Assembly: GCA_951799445.1 (NCBI GenBank)
Contig: OX637297.1
Span: forward strand, 16,368,001 to 16,432,000
Origin: Pseudisothecium myosuroides
Taxonomy: Eukaryota; Streptophyta; Bryopsida; Hypnales; Lembophyllaceae
DNA: 64,000 bases
Direction: 5' to 3'
The translations under genes were made by a program, and so were the position numbers. The notes under the pieces were generated by a model. That model worked only from the letters and a program-made list of their open reading frames with translations, was not told the origin of the DNA and made no database searches. This document shows, one piece after another, positions 57,801 through 64,000 of the stretch. Each line of letters starts with the position of its first letter. The first letter of the stretch is position 1.

Positions 57801-60800
57801 TTTCATTCAAAAAATCTCCTAGAATTTCATACATGTATGCATAGACTTCTATTGTGGAAGTGGTAATTGTTCCTAAGATTTAGATTCCACCACTACTTTC
57901 AATTCTGACCCATTGCCAAATCCATCTTCAAGTGAAAATAAAAGATAACAATGAAATGGGCCCTACCATTCAATGGTTTCATTCTAAAACTGTCCTGGAA
58001 TTACATACATATGTGAATAAACTTCTATTTTAGAATTGGTATTTGCTCCTATGATTTAAATTCCACCACTACTTTCAATTCTTGCCCATTGCCAAATCCA
58101 TCTTCACGTGGAAATGAAAGATAACAAGGAAATGGGCCCTACCATTGAATGGTTTATTCTAAAAATGTCCTAGAATTTCATACATTGATGCATAGACTTC
58201 TATTGTGGTAGTGGCAATTGCTCCTAAGATTTAGATTCCACCACTGCTTTTAATTCTTGCCCATTGCCAAATCCATCTCCACGTGAAAAGGAAAGATAAC
58301 AATGAAAGGGGCCCAACCATTGAATGGTTTCATTTTGGAACTGTCCTGGAATTTCATACATGTGAACATAAACTTCTATTCTGGAAGTGGTAATTGCTCC
58401 TAAGATTTAGATTCCACCACTACTTTCAATTCTTGCTCATTGCCAAATCTATCTTCACGTGAAAATGAAAGATAACAGTCAAATGGGCCCTACCATTGAA
58501 TGGTTTCAATTGAAAACTGTCCTGGAATTTCATACATGTGTGCCTACACCTCTATTGTGGAAGTGGTAATTGCTCCTAAGATTTAGATTCCACCACTACT
58601 TTCAATTCTTGCCCATTGCCAAATCCATCTTCACGTGAAAATGAAAGATAACAAGGAAATGGGTCCTACCATTGAATGTTTTCAATTTCAAACTGTCCTG
58701 GAATTTCATACATGTGTGCATAGACTTTTATTGTGGAAGTGGTAATTGCTCCTAAGATTTAGATTCCGCCACTACTTTCAATTCTTGCCCATTGCCAAAT
58801 CCATCTTCACGTGAAAATGAAAGATAACAAGGAAAGCGGCCCTACCATTGAATGGTTTCATTCTAAAACTGTCCTGGAATTTCATAAATATGTACATAGA
58901 CTTCTATTGTAGAAGTGATAATTGCTGCTAAGATTTAGTTTCCACCACTACTTTCACTTCTTGCCCATGCGAAATCCATCTTCACGTGAAAATGAAAGAT
59001 AACAAGGAAATGGGCCCAACCATTGAATGGTTTCAATCTAAAAATGTCCCGGAATTTCATACATGTGTACATAGATTTCTATTGTAGAAGTGGTAATTGC
59101 TCCTAAGATTTAGATTTCACCAATACTTTCAATTCTTGCCCATTGCCAAATCCATCTTCACGTGAAAATGAAAGATAACAAGGAATGCGGCCCTACCATT
59201 GAATGGTTTCATTCTAAAACTGTCCTGGAATTTCATACAAGTGTGGATAGACTTCTATTGTAGAAGTGATAATTGCTGCTAAGATTTAGTTTCCACCACT
59301 ACTTTCACTTCTTGCCCATTGCGAAATCCATCTTCACGTGAAAATGAAAGATAACAAGGAAATGGGCCCAACCATTGAATGGTTTCAATCTAAAAATGTC
59401 CCGGAATTTCATACATGTGTGTATAGATTTCTATTGTAGAAGTGGTAATTGCTCCTAAGATTTAGATTTCACCACTACTTTCAATTCTTGCCCATTGCCA
59501 AATCCATCTTCACGTGAAAATGAAAGATAACAAGGAAATGGGCCCAACCATTGAATGGTTTCAATCTAAAAATGTCCCGGAATTTCATACATGTGTGCAT
59601 AGATTTCTATTGTAGAAGTGGTAATTGCTCCTAAGATTTAGATTTCACCACTACTTTCAATTCTTGCCCATTGCCAAATCCATCTTCACGTGAAAATGAA
59701 AGATAACAAGGAAATGGGCCCAACCATTGAATGGTTTCAATCTAAAAATGTCCCGGAATTTCATACATGTGTGCATAGATTTCTATTGTAGAAGTGGTAA
59801 TTGCTCCTAAGATTTAGATTTCACCACTACTTTCAATTCTTGCCCATTGCCAAATCCATCTTCACGTGAAAATGAAAGATAACAAGGAAATGGGCCCAAC
59901 CATTGAATGGTTTCAATCTAAAAATGTCCCGGAATTTCATACATGTGTGCATAGATTTCTATTGTAGAAGTGGTAATTGCTCCTAAGATTTAGATTTCAC
60001 CACTACGTTCAATTCTTGCCCATTGCCAAATCGATCTTCACGTGAAAATGAAAGATAACAAGGAAATGGGTCCTACCATTGAATGTTTTCAATTTCAAAC
60101 TGTCCTGGAATTTCCTACATGTGTGCCTATAGTTCCATTGTGGAAGTGGTAATTGCTCCTAAGATTTAGATTCCACCACTACGTTCAATTCTTGCCCATT
60201 GCCAAATCCATCTTCACGTGAAAATGAAAGATAACAAGGAAATGGGTCCTACCATTGAATGTTTTCAATTTCAAACTGTCCTGGAATTTCATACATGTGT
60301 GCATAGACTTCTATTGTGGAAGTGGTAATTGCTCCTAAGATTTAGATTCCACCACTACTTTCAATTCTTGCCCATTGCGAAATCCATCTTCACGTGAAAA
60401 TGAAAGATAACAAGGAAATGGGCCCTACCATTGAATGGTTTCATTCTAAGAATGTCCTGGAATTTTATACATGTGTGCATAGACTTCTATTGTAGAAGTG
60501 GTAATTGCTCCTAAGATTTAGATTCCACCACTACTTTCACTACTTGCCCATTGCCAAATCCATCTTCACATGAAAATGAAAGATAGCAACGAAATGGGTC
60601 CTACCATTGAATGTTTCCAATTTCAAACTGTCTTGGAATTTCATAAACGTGTGCATAGACTTCTATTCTGGAAGTGGTAATTGCTCCTAAGATTTAGATT
60701 CCACCACTACTTTCAATTCTTGCCCATTGCCAAATCCATCTTTACGTGAAAATAAAAGATAACAATGGAATGGGCCCTACGATTGAATGGTTTGATTTGA

Positions 60801-63800
60801 AAACTGTCCTGGAATTTCATACATGTGTGCCTACACCTCTATTGTGGAAGTGGTAATTGCTCCTAAGATTTAGATTCCACCACTACTTTCTATTCTTGCT
60901 CATTGCCAAATCCATCTTCACGTGAAAATGAAAGATAACAATGAAATGGACCGTACCATTGAATGGTTTCATTTTGAAAATGTCCTGGAATTTTATACAT
61001 GTCTGCATAAACATCTATTCTGGAAGTGGTAATTGCTCCAAAGATTTAGATTCCACCACTTCTTTCAATTCTTGCCCATTGCCAAATCCATCTTTACGTG
61101 AAAATAAAAGATAACAATGAAATGGGCCCTACCATTCAATGGTTTCATTCTAAAATTGTCCTGGAATTTCATAAATATGTGCATTAACTTCTATTGTCGA
61201 AGTGGTAATTGCTCCTAAAATTTAGATTCCACCACTACTTTCTATTCTTGCCCATTGACAAATCCATCTTCACGTGAAAATGAAAGATAACAAGGAAATG
61301 GACCCTACCATTCCATGGTTTTATTTTGAAACTGTCCTGGAATTTCATACATGTGTGCATAAACTTCTATTGTGGAAGTGGTAATTGTTCCAAAGATTTA
61401 GATTCCGCCACTACTTTCAATTCTTGCCCATTGCCAAATCCATCTTCACGTGAAAATGAAAGATAACAAGGAAATGGGCCCTACCATTGAATGGTTTCAT
61501 TCTAAAAATGTCCTAGAATTTCATACATATGTGCCTACACTTCTACTTTGGAAGTGGTATTTGCTGCTAAAATTTAGATTCCACCACTACTTTGAATTCT
61601 TGCCCATTGCCAAATCCATCTTCACGTGAAAGTGAAAGATAACAATGAAATGGGTCCTACCATTGAATGTTTCCAATTTCAAACTGTCCTGGAATTTCCT
61701 ACATGTGTGTATAGATTTCTATTGTAGAAGTGGTAATTGCTCCTAAGATTTAGATTTCACCACTACTTTCAATTCTTGCCCATTGCCAAATCCATCTTCA
61801 CGTGAAAATGAAAGATAACAAGGAAAGCGGCCCTACCATTGAATGGTTTCATTCTAAAACTGTCCTGGAATTTCATAAATATGTGCATAGACTTCTATTG
61901 TAGAAGTGATAATTGCTCCTAAGATTTAGTTTCCACCACTACTTTCACTTCTTGCCCATTGCGAAATCCATCTTCACGTGAAAATGAAAGATAACAAGGA
62001 AATGGGCCCAACCATTGAATGGTTTCAATCTAAAAATGTCCCGAAATTTCATACATGTGTGCATAGACTTCTATTGTCGAAGTGGTAACTGCTCCTAAGA
62101 TTTAGATTTCACCACTACGTTCACTTCTTGCCCATTGCCAAATCCATCTTCACGGGAAAATGAAAGATAGCAACGAAATGGGTCCTACCATTGAATGTTT
62201 TCAATATCAAACTGTCCTGGAATTTCATACATGTGTGCATAGACTTTTATTGTGGAAGTGGTAATTGCTCCTAAGATTTAGATTCCACCACTACTTTCAC
62301 TACTTGCCCATTGCCAAATCCATCATCACGTGAAAATGAAAGATAACAATGAAATGGGCCCTACCATTGAATGTTTTCAATTTCACACTGTCCTGGAATT
62401 TCATACATGTGTGCATAGACTTCTATTGTGGAAGTGGTAATTGCTCCTAAGATTTAGATTCCACCACTACTTTCACTACTTGTCCATTGCAAAATCCATC
62501 TTCACGTGAAAATGAAAGATAGCAACGAAATGGGTGCTACCATTGAATGTTTTCAATTTCAAACTGTCCTGGAATTTCATACATGTGTGCAAAGAGTTCT
62601 ATTGTGGAAGTGGTAATTGTTCCAAAGATTTAGATTTCACCACTACTTTCAATTCTTGCCCATTGCCAAATCCATCTTCACGTGAAAATGAAAGATAACA
62701 ACGAAATGGGCCCTACCATTGAATGGTTTGATTTGAAAACTGTCCTGGAATTTCATACATGTGTGCATAGACTTCTATTGTGGAAGTGGTAATTGTTCCT
62801 AAGATTTAGATTCCACCACTACTTTCACTTCTTGCCCATTGCCAAATCTAGCTTCACGTGAAAATGAAAGATAACAAGGAAATGGGCCCAACCATTGAAT
62901 GTTTTCAATTTCAAACTGTCCTGGAATTTCATACATGTGTGGCTTTACTTCTATTGTGGAAGCGGTAATTGCTCCTAAGATTTAGATTCCACCACTACGT
63001 TCAATTCTTGTCCATTGCCTAATCCATCTTCACGTGAAAGTGAAAGATAACAATGAAATGGGTCCTACCATTGAATGTTTTCAATTTCAAACTGTTTTGG
63101 AATTTTATACATGTGTGCATAGACTTCTATTGTGGAAGTGGTAATTGTTCCTAAAATTTAGATTCCTCCACTACTTTCACTTCTTGCCCATTGCCAAATC
63201 CATCTTCACGTGAAAATGAAAGATAACAAGGAAAGCGGCCCTACCATTGAATGTTTTCAATTTCACACTCTCCTGGAATTTCATACATGTGTGCCTACAC
63301 TTCTATTGTGGAAGTGGTAATTGTTCCTAAGATTTAGATTCCACCACTACTTTCACTACTTGCCCATTGCCAAATCCATCTTCACGTGAAAATGAAAGAT
63401 AACAATGAAATGGGCCCTACCATTGAATGGTTTCATTTTGAAACTGTCCTGGAATTTCATACATGTGTGCCTACACTTCTATTGTGGAAGTGGTAATTGC
63501 TCCTAAGATTTAGATTTCAGCACTACTTTCAATTTTTGCCCATTGCCAAATCCATCTTCACGTGAAAATGAAAGATAACAATGAAATGGGCCCTACCATT
63601 GAATGTTTTCATTCGAAGATTGTCCTGGAATTTCATACATGTGTGCATAGACTTCTATTGTGGAAGTGGTAATTGTTCCTAAGATTTAGATTCCACCACT
63701 ACTTTCACTACTTGCCCATTGCCAAATCCATCTTCACGTGAAAATGAAAGATAACAATGAAATGGGCCCTACCATTGAATGGTTTCATTTTGAAACTGTC

Positions 63801-64000
63801 CTGGAATTTCATACATGTGTGCCTACACTTCTATTGTGGAAGTGGTAATTGCTCCTAAGATTTAGATTTCACCACTTCTTTCAATTTTTGCCCATTGCCA
63901 AATCCATCTTCACGTGAAAATGAAAGATAACAATGAAATGGGCCCTACCATTCAATGGTTTTATTCTGAAACTGTCCTGGAATTTCATACATGTGTGTAT
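51835..64000 (+). repeat. Satellite DNA array, 176-bp monomer, about 69 copies, open at the right end
   Basis: Head-to-tail monomers with a 176-base step (for example GGTAATTG at 62788, 62964 and 63140). Typical blocks are GGTAATTGCTCCTAAGATTT, CCACTACTTTCAATTCTTGC, CATCTTCACGTGAAAATGAA, GGGCCCTACCATTGAATGG, GTCCTGGAATTTCATACATG. The first five monomers (51.86-52.76 kb) step by about 178-184 bases and differ most, with ATTGCTCTTAAGC and TGCATGCATAAA variants. From 52.8 kb on the units are alike. There is no coding potential; open frames inside are accidental. The length resembles that of many plant centromeric or heterochromatic satellites, but location cannot be proved from sequence. Confidence 0.95.

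Noticed and set aside
51835..64000. CRISPR-like array
   Set aside because: The repeats are contiguous 176-base monomers with no unique spacers, in a eukaryotic context.
51835..64000. Definite centromere call
   Set aside because: Length and dyads are suggestive, but sequence alone cannot show CENH3 occupancy or chromosomal position.

Overview
This is nuclear DNA of a land plant. The evidence is two CACTA (En/Spm-type) DNA transposons whose genes have plant-type GT-AG introns, a Ty3/gypsy retroelement family, one plastid-type host gene, and a large 176-bp satellite array. The style of the TNP2, FCP1-like and gag proteins makes me think of a bryophyte or lycophyte rather than a seed plant, but that is a hunch. 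There are no bacterial genes, CRISPR arrays, rRNAs or tRNAs that I can recognise.

Layout. (1) 1-11435: the right-hand part of a first CACTA transposon. A tnpA-like gene runs leftward off the window edge, a decayed TNP2 transposase gene runs rightward, and the right terminus is at 11435. (2) 11436-11874 plus 15363-15451: a broken FCP1/HAD-phosphatase-like gene, split by a 3.48-kb solo LTR (11875-15357, minus strand). (3) 15711-16535: the last exon of an unrecognised host gene. (4) 16770-41690: a gypsy-type retrotransposon whose roughly 3.66-kb 5' LTR is split by a complete second CACTA transposon (19372-37282, GTT target duplication). The second CACTA itself carries a 3.70-kb solo LTR of the same gypsy family (23281-26976) in an intron of its tnpA-like gene. 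After the LTR come a primer-binding-site candidate, gag, a protease region and the N-terminal edge of reverse transcriptase, where the element is cut off. (5) 41.7-51 kb: AT-rich sequence holding one host gene (DUF493/YbeD-like, 43598-44458), a short inverted-repeat element, remnants of other retroelements and minisatellites. (6) 51.83 kb to the end: about 69 tandem copies of a 176-bp satellite, most diverged at its left edge.

Main discovery. The gypsy family has unusually long LTRs (3.5-3.7 kb), and each of the three long copies carries inside the LTR a gene-sized reading frame for the same unrecognised protein of about 550-600 residues (a conserved N-terminal domain, a coiled-coil middle and a Lys/Ser/Pro-rich basic tail). 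The LTR ends are supported by TGTC...GACA termini and near-identical 5-bp target duplications on both solo copies. Excising solo LTR 1 restores an open frame in the interrupted host gene. The nesting gives a relative history: gypsy insertion, then CACTA insertion into its LTR, then a second gypsy insertion into the CACTA. Premature stops in the gypsy copies are mostly TAG, as expected from C-to-T decay of CAG and CTGG sites under plant CHG methylation.

Both CACTA elements have the same divergent arrangement (tnpA-like leftward, TNP2 rightward, roughly 5 kb apart), unlike the co-directional genes of classical En/Spm. The satellite edge, nested transposons and few host genes together suggest pericentromeric or other heterochromatic DNA; that is inference.
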